Assembly: GCF_009909185.1 (NCBI RefSeq) | Contig: NZ_JAAAMV010000024.1 | Location: forward strand, 124,001-188,000 | Direction of reading: 5' to 3' | DNA from: Paenibacillus glycinis | GTDB taxonomy: Bacteria > Bacillota > Bacilli > Paenibacillales > Paenibacillaceae | DNA: 64,000 nucleotides | In this document: positions 17,319 to 26,298 of the stretch, piece after piece | Layout of the letters: the number at the start of each line of letters is the position of its first letter | How positions within the stretch are numbered: position 1 is the first letter of the stretch | Translations under genes and position numbers: made by a program | Notes under the pieces: generated by a model | Database searches by the model: none | Seen by the model: the letters and a program-made list of their open reading frames with translations, nothing else | What the model was told of the DNA's origin: nothing

Positions 17319-18305
17319 TTGACACGAAAATTGCGATGGGGCGTCATCGGCAGTGCCAGCATTGCCGTTCATTCCGTCATCCCGGGCATTAAGGCGTCCG
17401 AGACCGGAGAAATGACAGCGATTGCAAGCCGCGGAATCGCCAAGGCCGAAGAGACGGCCGCCAAGCTCGGGATTCCGAAAGCCTACGGAAGCTACGAAGA
17501 AATCCTGGCCGACCCGGACATCGATGCCATCTATGTGCCGCTGCCGAACCATCTTCACATGGAATGGTCGATCCGCGCGATGGAAGCGGGCAAGCATGTG
17601 CTCTGCGAGAAGCCGATCGCGATGAACGCCGAGGAAGCGCAGCGGATGGCGGACGCGGCGGCGAAGAACGGCGTGCATTTAGCCGAGGCGTTCATGTACC
17701 GGCATCACCCGCGCTACGACGAGATCGCGGCGATCGTCGCATCCGGCGAGATCGGCGACATTCGCGGCATTCACAGCACGTTCACGTTCAATAACGCCGG
17801 CGACGCCAAGAACGTGCGTTACCGGAGGGAATGGGGCGGCGGCTCGCTGTACGACGTCGGCTGCTATCCGATCAGCGTGGCCCGCATGCTTCTCGGCGCC
17901 GAGCCCGAAGCGGCGACGGTGCACGCCTTGATCTCGCCGGAGCACGACAACGTCGACATGATGGCGTCCGGCATCCTGGAATTCCCGAACAGCGTGGCGC
18001 TGACGTTCGACTGCGGCATGTGGGCCGCGTTCCGCAATACGCTTGAGATTACCGGCACGGACGGACGCATCGAGGTGCCTTCCGCGTTCATCGGCGACGG
18101 GACTTATTACGTGTTCACGAAGGACGGCAAGCGCGAAGTCAAGCAGCCGGAGCTGAACCAGTACGCGCTGCAGGCCGATGCGTTTGCCCGAAACGCTTGG
18201 GGCGAGCGGGACGTGCGTTTCTCGCCGGCCGATGCAGTAGCCAATATGAAAGTCATCGACGCCTGCCTGGAATCCGCGTATTCCCGCAAGCGCGTACTCG
18301 TATAA
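17319..18305 (+). CDS. Gfo/Idh/MocA-family NAD(P)-dependent sugar oxidoreductase
   Basis: 328-residue dehydrogenase. The Rossmann motif is GVIGSASIAVH near residues 8-18. CEKPIAMNAEEA carries the catalytic Lys of the EKP motif (about 93-95), and AEAFMYRHHPRYDEI belongs to the substrate side. The TTG at 17319 is used because AAAGGTGG lies 8 nt upstream; the frame stays open further upstream but without a site. A TATACT -10-like hexamer is at 17274. It begins a three-gene unit with an aldo/keto reductase and an esterase, suggesting oxidation or reduction of a released sugar. Exact sugar unknown. Confidence 0.88.
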   Translation: MTRKLRWGVIGSASIAVHSVIPGIKASETGEMTAIASRGIAKAEETAAKLGIPKAYGSYEEILADPDIDAIYVPLPNHLHMEWSIRAMEAGKHVLCEKPIAMNAEEAQRMADAAAKNGVHLAEAFMYRHHPRYDEIAAIVASGEIGDIRGIHSTFTFNNAGDAKNVRYRREWGGGSLYDVGCYPISVARMLLGAEPEAATVHALISPEHDNVDMMASGILEFPNSVALTFDCGMWAAFRNTLEITGTDGRIEVPSAFIGDGTYYVFTKDGKREVKQPELNQYALQADAFARNAWGERDVRFSPADAVANMKVIDACLESAYSRKRVLV

Positions 18306-18322
18306 AGGGGGATAACAATCTT

Positions 18323-19255
18323 ATGAAGTCTATTCAGCTTCCCGGCTTAAAGCAGGGCGTCTCGCAACTGATCATGGGGTCCGATTATTTCGCGCCGGAG
18401 GTCTACGAGCTGGTCAGCGCGAACCTCGACGCCTTCGTCGCCATCGGCGGCAATACGATCGACACGGCGTACATCTATTACGGCGGCAAGAGCGAGCAGG
18501 CGATCGGCATGTGGATGGAGGAGCGGGGCAACCGCGAATCAATCAACGTCTGGACGAAGGGCGGGCATCCGCACAACGGCGTGCCGCAAGTGAACAAGCA
18601 AGCCATCTACGACGAGCTGATGGTCAGCCTGGAGCGCCTTCGCACGGATTACATCGATGTTTACGCGCTTCACCGCGACGATACGAACGTGGCGGTCGGC
18701 GAGATCGTGGAGATCCTGAACGAGCACATCGAATCCGGTCGCATCCGCGCGTTCGGCGGTTCGAACTGGACGTCCGCCAGGCTGCAGGAAGCAAACGAAT
18801 ACGCGGCGGCCCATGGTCTGCGCGGCTTTGATTTCAGCAGCCCGAACCTCAGTCTCGGCAAAGCGCAGGAGCCGTACTGGGCGGACTGCATCAGCGTGGA
18901 TGACGAGACGCTGGCCTGGCACGAGCAAAGCGGATTGCCGATCTTCTCGTGGTCGTCGCAGGCGCGCGGCTTCTTCACGGGGCGCTTCACGCCGGAGGAT
19001 CGTTCGGATGCCGATCTCGTGCGCGTCTTCTACAACGACGACAATTGGGAGCGCTACCGCCGCGCCGAGGAGCTCGGCAAGCAGAAGGGCTATTCCACGA
19101 TTCAAATCGCGCTCGCGTACGTGCTCAATCAGTCGTTTCCGACGGCGGCCATCATCGGCGCCCGCAATGAAGCGGAGATGAAATCCTGTCAGGAAGCGAC
19201 GACCATCACGCTGACGCCGGAGGAGATCAAATGGCTGGATTTGAGAACGCGTTAA
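18323..19255 (+). CDS. Aldo/keto reductase
   Basis: 310-residue TIM-barrel NADPH oxidoreductase. The catalytic tetrad is visible as Asp and Tyr in GNTIDTAYIYYGGKSE, Lys in VWTKGGHP and His in VYALHRDDTN. The cofactor loop near the C-terminus is FPTAAIIGARNEAEM. The ATG at 18323 lies 17 bp after the preceding stop. Its last 25 bp overlap the esterase gene, so the three genes are translationally linked. Substrate is unknown, probably a sugar-derived aldehyde or ketone, given the neighbours. Confidence 0.9.
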   Translation: MKSIQLPGLKQGVSQLIMGSDYFAPEVYELVSANLDAFVAIGGNTIDTAYIYYGGKSEQAIGMWMEERGNRESINVWTKGGHPHNGVPQVNKQAIYDELMVSLERLRTDYIDVYALHRDDTNVAVGEIVEILNEHIESGRIRAFGGSNWTSARLQEANEYAAAHGLRGFDFSSPNLSLGKAQEPYWADCISVDDETLAWHEQSGLPIFSWSSQARGFFTGRFTPEDRSDADLVRVFYNDDNWERYRRAEELGKQKGYSTIQIALAYVLNQSFPTAAIIGARNEAEMKSCQEATTITLTPEEIKWLDLRTR

Positions 19256-20034
19256 TCGAGCTTTGGCCGGAAGGCGCGCCGAACGCGGCGGGCACGACGG
19301 ATGAGGACCGCCCCGCCCTGACGACGTACCTCGTCGCAGGCAGCAAAGGCGCCGTCATCGTATGCCCCGGCGGCGGCTACGGCATGCGAGCCGAGCACGA
19401 GGGGCGCCCCATCGCGGAGTGGCTGAACGGCATCGGCATCTCGGCGTTCGTCCTGCGTTACCGGGTCGCGCCGTATCGGCATCCGAATCCGCTGCTCGAT
19501 GCGCAGCGGGCGATCCGGTACGTGCGGCTGCATGCGGCGGAGTGGGGCATCGATGAGCGCCGTATCGGCATTCTCGGCTTCTCCGCCGGCGGCCACCTGG
19601 CCTCGACGGCCGGCACGCAGTACGACGCCGGCAACCCGGACGCGGCGGATCCGATCGAGCGCATGTCGAGCCGCCCGGATGCAATCATCCTCTGCTACGC
19701 GGTGATTTCGATGTCATCGCCGTTCGGACACGGCGGCTCGCGGGATAATTTGCTCGGCAAGGCGCCGGACGAGGCGTTGGTCGCGCGGATGAGCAGCGAG
19801 CTTCGGGTAACGCCGGACACGCCGCCGGCCTTCCTGTGGCACACGGCGGACGATGCCGCCGTGCCGGTCGAGAACGCGCTGTTATTCGCTTCCGCGCTGC
19901 GGGGGGCAGGGGTGCCGTTCGATCTGCACGTGTACGAGCAGGGCCGGCACGGCCTGGGGCTAGCCGAAGACGATCCGCATGTCGCGACCTGGACGACGGT
20001 ATGCGGCCATTGGCTGAAGCGGCACGATTTCTAG
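19231..20034 (+). CDS. Alpha/beta-hydrolase, BD-FAE/acetyl-esterase type
   Basis: 267-residue serine hydrolase. The oxyanion loop is VIVCPGGGYGMRA (the HGG-type motif with Pro in place of His), the nucleophile lies in LGFSAGGHLAS, and the acid and base are probably Asp in WHTADDAAVP and His in QGRHGLG. It resembles acetylxylan or feruloyl esterases of sugar operons, lacks a signal peptide and so acts on imported sugar esters. ATG 19231 lies inside the preceding gene with GGAGGAG 5 nt before it, evidence for translational coupling. Confidence 0.87.
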   Translation: MAGFENALIELWPEGAPNAAGTTDEDRPALTTYLVAGSKGAVIVCPGGGYGMRAEHEGRPIAEWLNGIGISAFVLRYRVAPYRHPNPLLDAQRAIRYVRLHAAEWGIDERRIGILGFSAGGHLASTAGTQYDAGNPDAADPIERMSSRPDAIILCYAVISMSSPFGHGGSRDNLLGKAPDEALVARMSSELRVTPDTPPAFLWHTADDAAVPVENALLFASALRGAGVPFDLHVYEQGRHGLGLAEDDPHVATWTTVCGHWLKRHDF

Positions 20035-20149
20035 AAGGACGACGCGTTCAAATGCGCGGCGCCTTGCGCCAAATCCTCTTTCGCCGCGGGCGGGAGAGGA
20101 TTTTCCGCGATTTCGAGAGATGCGGTTGTTCCTGCGCGCAGGCGAATAA

Positions 20150-20224
20150 TGGTATTATAGTGTCGCGCTGTCCTCCCGATCACGGGCGGACGACGGCTTT
20201 ATGCCGTCCCGCGGCTCAGCCGCG
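20150..20224 (+). promoter_or_regulatory. Extended -10 promoter and structured leader before the aldose epimerase
   Basis: TGGTATTAT (20150-20158) is an extended -10 element with no good -35. The presumed leader contains two successive stem-loops, GACGGC-TTTAT-GCCGTC (20192-20208) and CGCGGC-TCA-GCCGCG (20210-20224), and CCCTTTTT a few bases later. It could be a weak attenuator or simply a stable leader; no known riboswitch class is recognised. Confidence 0.35.
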
Positions 20225-20273
20225 ATGCCCTTTTTCCTCATGTTAGAAATGTCAAAGGAGAGTCGACTACCCA

Positions 20274-21266
20274 ATGAGCAGCAATCAAGCGTATAAAGAC
20301 ACGTACCAAGGCGAGCCGGCCGTATGGCTGAAGTTCGGCCGCTACGAAGCCGTCCTGCTTCCCGAAGTCGGCGGCAACCTGATCGCGTTCCGCGACGCAG
20401 AGAACGGCTATGCGTTCCTGCATGAGCCGACGGCGGACGAGATGCCCTCGTTCAAGGCCAGGCCGTTCATTCACGGCATTCCGGTGCTGTTCCCGCCGAA
20501 CCGTTTCGAGGACGGCAAATTCCCGTGGAACGGCCGCACGCTGGAATTTCCGGTCAACGAGCCGGAGACGGGCAACCATCTGCACGGCTTCGTCCACAGC
20601 GAGACCTTCGAGGTGGAGGACTTCGGCACGACCGCGACCGAGAGCTATGTCGTCGCTGCCTTGAAAGTGGACGAGCGGAGCGACGTGTACCGATATTTGC
20701 CGTTCCGCTTCACGCTGCGACTGCGCTATGCGATCAGCGACAACGGTCTCGAGCAGCAGTTCGCGGTCATCAACGACGGCGAGGAAACGATGCCTTGCCT
20801 TTATGCGTTCCATACGTCGGTGAACGCGCCGTTCGTGCCCGGTCATTCCGCGAAGGACTATCGCCTCAAGCTGACGATCGGCGATCGCTGGAACATGAGC
20901 GAGCGCATGCTGCCGACGGGAAGCTTCCAGCCGCTGACGGCAAACGAGGAAGCGATGAAGGGCGAAGGCGTCTATCCGTTCTTCGAATCGCTCGACAATC
21001 ACTACACCGCCGCGCCGCAGAACGGCCGCAACCGCATGGAGCTGACCGACACGGCGGCCGGCCTGACGCTGGTCTACGATGCCGGCACGTCCTACAAGCA
21101 GTGGATGATCTGGAACAACGGCGCGACGGAAGGCTTCTTCTGTCCGGAGCCGCAGATCAGCCTCGTCAACGCGCCGAACGCGGATCTGCCGGCGGACGAC
21201 ATCGGCTTGTTCAGCCTCGCGCCGGGCGAGATCTGGCAGGAACGAGCGAGGATTTACGTGAAATAA
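20274..21266 (+). CDS. Aldose 1-epimerase-family protein (GalM/YihR-like)
   Basis: 330-residue cytosolic beta-sandwich protein that would interconvert alpha and beta anomers of a hexose. The sequence GIPVLFPPNRFEDGKFPWNGR and the catalytic-type HLHGFVHSETFEVED (His pair) fit the family, with the conserved Glu expected in the C-terminal GFFCPEPQISLVNAPN region. AAAGGAGAG is 11 nt upstream of the ATG. It is probably transcribed alone. Sugar specificity cannot be read from sequence. Confidence 0.88.
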   Translation: MSSNQAYKDTYQGEPAVWLKFGRYEAVLLPEVGGNLIAFRDAENGYAFLHEPTADEMPSFKARPFIHGIPVLFPPNRFEDGKFPWNGRTLEFPVNEPETGNHLHGFVHSETFEVEDFGTTATESYVVAALKVDERSDVYRYLPFRFTLRLRYAISDNGLEQQFAVINDGEETMPCLYAFHTSVNAPFVPGHSAKDYRLKLTIGDRWNMSERMLPTGSFQPLTANEEAMKGEGVYPFFESLDNHYTAAPQNGRNRMELTDTAAGLTLVYDAGTSYKQWMIWNNGATEGFFCPEPQISLVNAPNADLPADDIGLFSLAPGEIWQERARIYVK

Positions 21267-21489
21267 GGTAGACGGTCATTCGGCGCCGCCGCGTCTCCCG
21301 CGCATGCGGTGATTCGCGGTCCGCGCAGGTCGAGGCCCGGGATCCGCGCACGCCGAACCAAGCCGTCCACGCGTGCCGAATCCCGTGCCTGCCGAGGAGC
21401 CGTAAGCATGGCAAATAAGCATGCCCACCAAAGCATGCCATAGCAAAAGCGATTCGCAATAGCAGAAGTCTTGCGATCCATGCATACCA

Positions 21490-21546
21490 AAGCCCGCAGC
21501 CGCTTGCCCCGCTCCCGTTACGGAGCCGGCGCGAGGCCGCGGGCTT
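21490..21546. terminator. Long GC-rich bidirectional hairpin between epimerase and Nudix genes
   Basis: AAGCCCGC at 21490-21497 pairs with GCGGGCTT at 21539-21546. Inner GCTCC/GGAGC pairs extend an imperfect stem. It lies 15 bp from the stop of the minus-strand Nudix gene. The rest of the gap (21267-21489) holds short GCATGC-containing inverted repeats and no gene. Confidence 0.55.
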
Positions 21547-21561
21547 ATTCGCCGTGCCCGG

Positions 21562-22089
21562 TTAGCTGGAGTACGGCGCGCGGAGCCACGTCGCCGCCGC
21601 TTCAAGGATCGCTTTGTCCCGCTGCAGCATGAAGGTCGTCGAATAGTCGGTGCACGCCGCGAGCACGTAGCCGACGGCTTCGATCGCCTCGTTCAGCGTC
21701 ATCCAATGCACGGACATGCCGAGCTTCTTCTCGTGCTCCGTCAGCTTGGCCTCATGCTCCTGGACTGCCCGGGCGATATAGCAATAGGATACTTGGAGGA
21801 ACGCGTTGGCCTTCTTATGCTCCTCGATATAACCAAGGCCGTGCAGGATCTCGGCATCATAGCCGGTCTCCTCACGCACCTCGCGCAGGAATGCCTGCTC
21901 GGGCGTCTCTTTGGCTTCGATTCCTCCGCCGGGAAGCTTGTAGAGCGCGGTTCGGGCCACGTACATCATCGCCACGTCCGCCCTGTGGTCAAACAACACG
22001 CCTCTCGAGGCGTAGCGGGACACATACGGCAGCAATTCCGGGTCGCCGCCGCGTACTTCACGATCCGTGATCCGACTCATCAGCTGCAC
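21562..22089 (-). CDS. Nudix hydrolase
   Basis: 175-residue nucleoside-diphosphate-linked-X hydrolase. The Nudix box is complete: GGIEAKETPEQAFLREVREE followed by TGY (about 55-77), which matches G-x5-E-x7-RE-U-x-EE-x-G-U, so metal and catalytic residues are present. It cleaves the pyrophosphate of an unidentified nucleotide derivative. GTG at 22089 follows GGGGGAG by 6 nt. Its start lies 32 bp inside the 3' end of the upstream AraC gene, which implies co-translation. Confidence 0.9.
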   Translation of the reverse strand: MQLMSRITDREVRGGDPELLPYVSRYASRGVLFDHRADVAMMYVARTALYKLPGGGIEAKETPEQAFLREVREETGYDAEILHGLGYIEEHKKANAFLQVSYCYIARAVQEHEAKLTEHEKKLGMSVHWMTLNEAIEAVGYVLAACTDYSTTFMLQRDKAILEAAATWLRAPYSS

Positions 22090-22999
22090 GGGAAACTCCC
22101 CCTCTTACGTGGTTATCGTTGCGATCGACCGCCGCGAATCGCGAAGGTCGCTGGCCTTTCCGAATCGCGGAAGGCGCTTTGCTGCGCACTTTTTTGAACA
22201 CGCGGCCGAAGTACGTCATATTGGAGAAGCCGACGAGGCTCGCGATCTCGGTCACGGGATAATCGGTGTCGAGCAGCAGCCGCTCCGCCTCTTGGACGCG
22301 AAGCATGTGCATGTATTCGATCAGCGTTTTGCCGGTGACGCTTTTGAAGATTTTGCAGAAATGGCTCGGGCTCAGGCTGACCATCCGCGCCGCTTCGCCG
22401 ACGCTGATCGTCTCCTGGTATCGCTCCCGCAGCGTCCGGAGCAGACTGGAGAAGTCGTACGGCTTTTGCGCGCGGGAGGGCGATTGGTTCGTGTCCTGCT
22501 CGGCGTAACGGAAGTACAAGCCGAAGATTCGCAGCAGCTCGGCCTTCACGAGAAGCTCGTAGCCGGACTGCTTGCTCGTAAACTCGGCGAGCAGCCGGGA
22601 GAAGGAAGCGTTCATTTCCTCGATGTAAGGGTCGGCGTTCCGCATCCAGCTGGGCCATTTCGCCTGTTGGTTCAGATAAGGGACGAAATAGTGATGCTCG
22701 GTAATGTCAAGGCCGCTTCCGCGCACGAGCGCTTCGTTGAAGACGATGCAGATCAGCTCCGTATCGGGCTCCAGCCTGACCGCGCTGTGCAGCTGCTTGG
22801 CGTTGACGAAGGCCAGCTCGCCCTTGTCCAGCTGCTCGAACGAGCCGTCGACCTGGATGCGGGCCTGTCCTTCCTTGACGTAGATCCACTCGATATGATC
22901 ATGCCAATGCGTGCCGATTTCGCCGGAAACGAGGAAGACGTTGATGGGAAAGGTACGGTCGGGAATGAACGTATTTTCTTTCAGCGGGCTGACCGTCAT
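22058..22999 (-). CDS. AraC-family regulator with extended C-terminus
   Basis: 313-residue regulator. The N-terminal cupin (about 10-110) has GEIGTHWHDHIEWIYVKEG. The AraC domain (about 185-285) has VGEAARMVSLSPSHFCKIF and VTEIASLVGFSNMTYFGRVF. Family members usually end soon after the second helix-turn-helix, but here about 30 more residues rich in Arg and Asp continue into the Nudix gene. ATG 22999 follows GGAGGAGGAG. It is divergent from the TIM-barrel isomerase and Gfo/Idh genes starting at 23190 and is their likely activator. Confidence 0.88.
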   Translation of the reverse strand: MTVSPLKENTFIPDRTFPINVFLVSGEIGTHWHDHIEWIYVKEGQARIQVDGSFEQLDKGELAFVNAKQLHSAVRLEPDTELICIVFNEALVRGSGLDITEHHYFVPYLNQQAKWPSWMRNADPYIEEMNASFSRLLAEFTSKQSGYELLVKAELLRIFGLYFRYAEQDTNQSPSRAQKPYDFSSLLRTLRERYQETISVGEAARMVSLSPSHFCKIFKSVTGKTLIEYMHMLRVQEAERLLLDTDYPVTEIASLVGFSNMTYFGRVFKKVRSKAPSAIRKGQRPSRFAAVDRNDNHVRGGVSRAADESDHGS

Positions 23000-23189
23000 G
23001 GCGCTCCTCCTCCGGCAGACGTACGATTTTACGACATTGGCTCTCATTTGGACGGATGGTACCGTTTTAACCTCGGCAGAAACGTAAGATTGTACGAATA
23101 TAACACAATTTCGATGCTAGTCTCAACGGGAATCTTTCAGTACGATTAGTTCAGTTCCCAATCGCGCTGAAAGGTGATGACAAGCACGC

Positions 23190-24080
23190 ATGAAATCCAT
23201 TCGCATCGGTACGCTCGTCGGCGGAGGCACCGCCGACAAAATCATTCCCCAAATCATTCCGCACGGCTTCGAGTCGTTCGCGCTCACCTTCTGGCAATCG
23301 ACCGGACAGACCGATCTCTACGAGCTCGCCAAGCGGGTCCGGGCGCAGATCGAAGAGCATGACATCGTCATCTCGGCGATCGGCGTCTTCGGCAATCCCT
23401 TGACGGGCGCGGGCGACAACGCCGACACGCTGGCCAGCTGGGAGCGGCTGATCGACGCGGCGGAGGCGTTCGGCACGAAGCTCGTAAACGGCTTCACGGG
23501 CCGGATGCCGGGCAGCATCGACCAGTCGATGACGCGATTCGCCGAGGTGTTCGGCGAGCTCGCCAAACGCGCGGAAGCGCGCGGCGTGCGCCTGGCGTTC
23601 GAGAACTGCGACATGGGCGGCACGTGGGGCGGCGGAGACTGGAACATCGCGCATAATCCGACGGCGTGGGAGATGATGTTCAACGCGGTGCCGAGCGAGC
23701 ATATCGGCCTGCAGTGGGAGCCCTGCCACCAGATGGTCAGCCTGATCGATCCGATCCCGCAGCTGCGCAAGTGGGCCGCCACGGGGAAGATATTCAACGT
23801 GCACGGAAAGGACGCGACGATCGCGTGGGACGTCGTGAAGGAGTTCGGCATCCACGGGCCGCGCGAGTTCGTCTGGCATCGCACGCCGGGCTTCGGCGAT
23901 TCCAATTGGTCCGACATCATCACGATCCTGCGTCAGAATGGCTATACGGGCAGCATCGACATCGAAGGCTGGCACGATCCGGTGTACAAGAACGAGCTGG
24001 AGATGACGGGCCAAGTACACGGCCTGAACTATCTGAAGCGCTGCCGCGGCGGCGATTACGTTCCGAATCCCGTGGAATAG
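23190..24080 (+). CDS. Sugar phosphate isomerase/epimerase-like TIM-barrel protein
   Basis: 296-residue xylose-isomerase-like (AP endonuclease family 2) barrel. Metal-binding positions are visible as Glu in RLAFENCD, His and Glu in GLQWEPCHQM, His in IFNVHGKDA, and Glu in GSIDIEGWHDP. Such proteins isomerise or epimerise keto-sugars or inositol derivatives. The next gene, a Gfo/Idh dehydrogenase, follows after 72 bp. The pairing is common in inositol or modified-sugar catabolism. The divergent AraC gene probably controls the unit. Confidence 0.88.
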   Translation: MKSIRIGTLVGGGTADKIIPQIIPHGFESFALTFWQSTGQTDLYELAKRVRAQIEEHDIVISAIGVFGNPLTGAGDNADTLASWERLIDAAEAFGTKLVNGFTGRMPGSIDQSMTRFAEVFGELAKRAEARGVRLAFENCDMGGTWGGGDWNIAHNPTAWEMMFNAVPSEHIGLQWEPCHQMVSLIDPIPQLRKWAATGKIFNVHGKDATIAWDVVKEFGIHGPREFVWHRTPGFGDSNWSDIITILRQNGYTGSIDIEGWHDPVYKNELEMTGQVHGLNYLKRCRGGDYVPNPVE

Positions 24081-24152
24081 CAAGCAGGCCCGCACAACAT
24101 GTTCATCGGAATCTTATGACCATTTTTAACCATAAAGGAGCTTGAAACGATC

Positions 24153-25166
24153 ATGACGCATAAAATCGTCGTCGCCGGCTGCGGCGGCATGTCCAACACC
24201 TGGCTGGATTACGCGGCCAAGCGGGAAAACGCCGAAATCGTCGGCCTGGTCGACATCTACGAGGAAAGCGCGAAAGCGATGGCGGCGAAGAAGGGGCTGA
24301 ACGTGCCGACCTTCGCGAATCTGAGCGCGGCCCTCGCGGCGACGGACGCCAATCTCGTATTCGACGTCACGATCCCGGCGAGCCACAAGGAAATCGCCAT
24401 CACGGCCATGCAGGCGGGCTGCAACGTGTTCGGCGAGAAGCCGATGGCCGAATCCTATCGGGACGCGAAGGATATCGTAGCCGTCAGCAACGCGACGGGC
24501 AAACGCTACTCCGTCATGCAGAACCGCCGCTACATGAAGCAAATCTGTTCTTTCCGCGACCTGGTCGGCTCCGGCGCGATCGGAACGCCCGGTTCCATTC
24601 ACGCCGATTTCTTCCTCGGCGCGCATTTCGGCGGCTTCCGCGACGCGATGGACAACCCGCTCATCATCGATATGGCGATCCATACCTTCGACCAGGCGCG
24701 CTTCATTACGGGCACGGATCCCGTCTCCGTCTACTGCCATGAATTCAACCCGCCGGGATCCTGGTACGCGGGCAACGCGTCCGCGATCTGCATCTTCGAG
24801 ATGAGCGACGGCTCCGTCTTCTCCTATCGCGGTTCGTGGTGCGCGGACGGCTTGAACACGTCGTGGGAATCGGACTGGCGCGTGACCGGAAGCAAGGGCG
24901 GCGCCCGTTGGGACGGCTCGAGCATGCCGTACGGCGAAGCCGTGAACCCGGAGAAGCCGGAAGGCTTCATTCGCGAGATGCTCCGCATCGAAGGCGAGCA
25001 GACTTGGGAGGGGCAGGAAGGTCACTGGGGCTGCCTGGACGAGATGTTCGCGGCGCTGGAAGCGGGACGTCCGGCCGAAACCGATTGCCTGGACAACATC
25101 AAGAGCGTGGCGATGGTGTTCGGCGCCGTCGAGAGCGCGCGGACCGGGCTTAAAGTCATGTTGTAA
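24153..25166 (+). CDS. Gfo/Idh/MocA-family oxidoreductase
   Basis: 337-residue NAD(P)-dependent dehydrogenase. The Rossmann motif GCGGMSNTW starts near residue 10. The catalytic motif reads GEKPMAESYRDA (EKP at about 98-100), and HTFDQARF is an active-site helix. It differs clearly from the Gfo/Idh protein at 17.3 kb, so this is not a recent duplication. AAAGGAG lies 11 nt before the ATG. With the upstream TIM-barrel isomerase it forms a two-gene sugar-modifying unit. Substrate is unknown. Confidence 0.88.
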   Translation: MTHKIVVAGCGGMSNTWLDYAAKRENAEIVGLVDIYEESAKAMAAKKGLNVPTFANLSAALAATDANLVFDVTIPASHKEIAITAMQAGCNVFGEKPMAESYRDAKDIVAVSNATGKRYSVMQNRRYMKQICSFRDLVGSGAIGTPGSIHADFFLGAHFGGFRDAMDNPLIIDMAIHTFDQARFITGTDPVSVYCHEFNPPGSWYAGNASAICIFEMSDGSVFSYRGSWCADGLNTSWESDWRVTGSKGGARWDGSSMPYGEAVNPEKPEGFIREMLRIEGEQTWEGQEGHWGCLDEMFAALEAGRPAETDCLDNIKSVAMVFGAVESARTGLKVML

Positions 25167-25256
25167 CGCACGCCGCGCGTCCAGGCACTGCGTTCGTGCA
25201 TCTGCACGGCATGCTGCAGCCTCTTGGAATCCGGGCCATAGACCATCTTCTATCGG

Positions 25257-25288
25257 AGGAGCTCGTCCTGACGGACGGGCTCCTTTTC
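25257..25288 (+). terminator. Intrinsic terminator after the Gfo/Idh gene
   Basis: AGGAGCTCGTCC (25257-25268) pairs with GGACGGGCTCCT (25273-25284) and runs into TTTT. It ends the isomerase/dehydrogenase unit. Confidence 0.85.
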
Positions 25289-25337
25289 GGCATGGCCGCG
25301 CTATCGGCAACCGGACGGAGCGGCCTGTTCATAAGTC

Positions 25338-25389
25338 TTCAGGCCATCTTCAGGAAACCTTCAGAATTTCGCGGAGGGGGCGTTAAGAT
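25338..25389 (+). promoter_or_regulatory. Three 11-bp-phased TTCAGG repeats and promoter before the PAP2/two-component unit
   Basis: TTCAGG, TTCAGG and TTCAGA start at 25338, 25349 and 25360, exactly 11 bp apart. The third occupies a -35 position, followed by an 18-bp spacer and TAAGAT (25384-25389). Direct repeats with this period are how OmpR/PhoB-class regulators bind. The regulator encoded at 26299 is the natural candidate for autoregulation. The rest of 25390-25524 holds nothing recognisable. Confidence 0.6.
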
Positions 25390-25524
25390 TCGCGGGCTAA
25401 GATGAGAACAGTTCAGGATGCGCGCAAGGCTGGCTCGGGCCTGGCTCGCAGGACGGCTGGACGCGGCACATCGGCCGTCAGCGTCAGCGCTTGAACAATT
25501 CATCGAAGCAAAGGCGGAATTCCT

Positions 25525-26238
25525 ATGAAACCGATCGCATTGCCCTCCGGCGCAGCGCCAAAACGCAAGCTCAAAGGCTGGCTGCCCGTGCTGTGGATGC
25601 TCCTGATCCCGTTCCTGAACCTATTCTACGTGCTCCTTAACCGGCCGAGCGCGCAGGTCCACCACCTCGCGACCGCGTTCGACAAGGCGCTCCCCGTCAT
25701 CCCCGCGTTCGTGCTGCCCTACGTGCTGTGGTATCCGTTCATCGGCGCGACGCTGATCGGCATGTTAGGCAAGAACGCCCGCCAGTACTACAGAACCTTG
25801 GGGGCGCTCTGCCTGGGACTGGTCGCCTGCTATCTGGTTTATTACGGCTTCCAGACGACCGTCGAGCGGCCGGCGGTTAACGGCACGGGGCTGTTCCCTT
25901 CGCTGATGAGATGGGTATACGCGAACGACGAGCCGTTCAATTGTTTTCCGAGCATTCACGTGCTGACGAGCTATCTCATGTTCCGCGGCGCGGTCGCGTT
26001 CCGCGCTCCGCTGCGAATCGGGATTCGCGCGATGGCCGTTCTCATTATGATGTCCACGTTATTCATGAAACAACATGTCGTCGCGGATGTCGGAGCCGGA
26101 ATCTTGACCGCGGAGCTGATGTATCGGCTGGTCGGACGGATTCAGCTCCGCATAGCGGCAAACCGCGGCGATTCTGCGCCGTCCGCCGTTTCGTCTTCGT
26201 CGTCCGTGCGCGGCAAGCGCAAGCGTCAAGCCGGATAA
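25525..26238 (+). CDS. PAP2-superfamily membrane phosphatase
   Basis: 237-residue integral membrane protein with about six helices. The phosphatase signature is split as usual: FNCFPSIHVLTSYL (S-x-x-H motif) and KQHVVADVGAGI (His and Asp of the last motif). The first Lys-rich motif is degenerate, as in Aur1/inositolphosphotransferase-like PAP2 proteins. It may dephosphorylate lipid phosphates or transfer head groups at the membrane surface. It is the first gene of a unit with an OmpR-type regulator and its kinase, hinting at an envelope-stress role. The C-terminus is basic and Ser-rich. Confidence 0.85.
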   Translation: MKPIALPSGAAPKRKLKGWLPVLWMLLIPFLNLFYVLLNRPSAQVHHLATAFDKALPVIPAFVLPYVLWYPFIGATLIGMLGKNARQYYRTLGALCLGLVACYLVYYGFQTTVERPAVNGTGLFPSLMRWVYANDEPFNCFPSIHVLTSYLMFRGAVAFRAPLRIGIRAMAVLIMMSTLFMKQHVVADVGAGILTAELMYRLVGRIQLRIAANRGDSAPSAVSSSSSVRGKRKRQAG

Positions 26239-26298
26239 ATATGTTGTATACTAACTACCAAGGGAAGATCACGGCAGCATAAATCGGGAGTGGAACTG

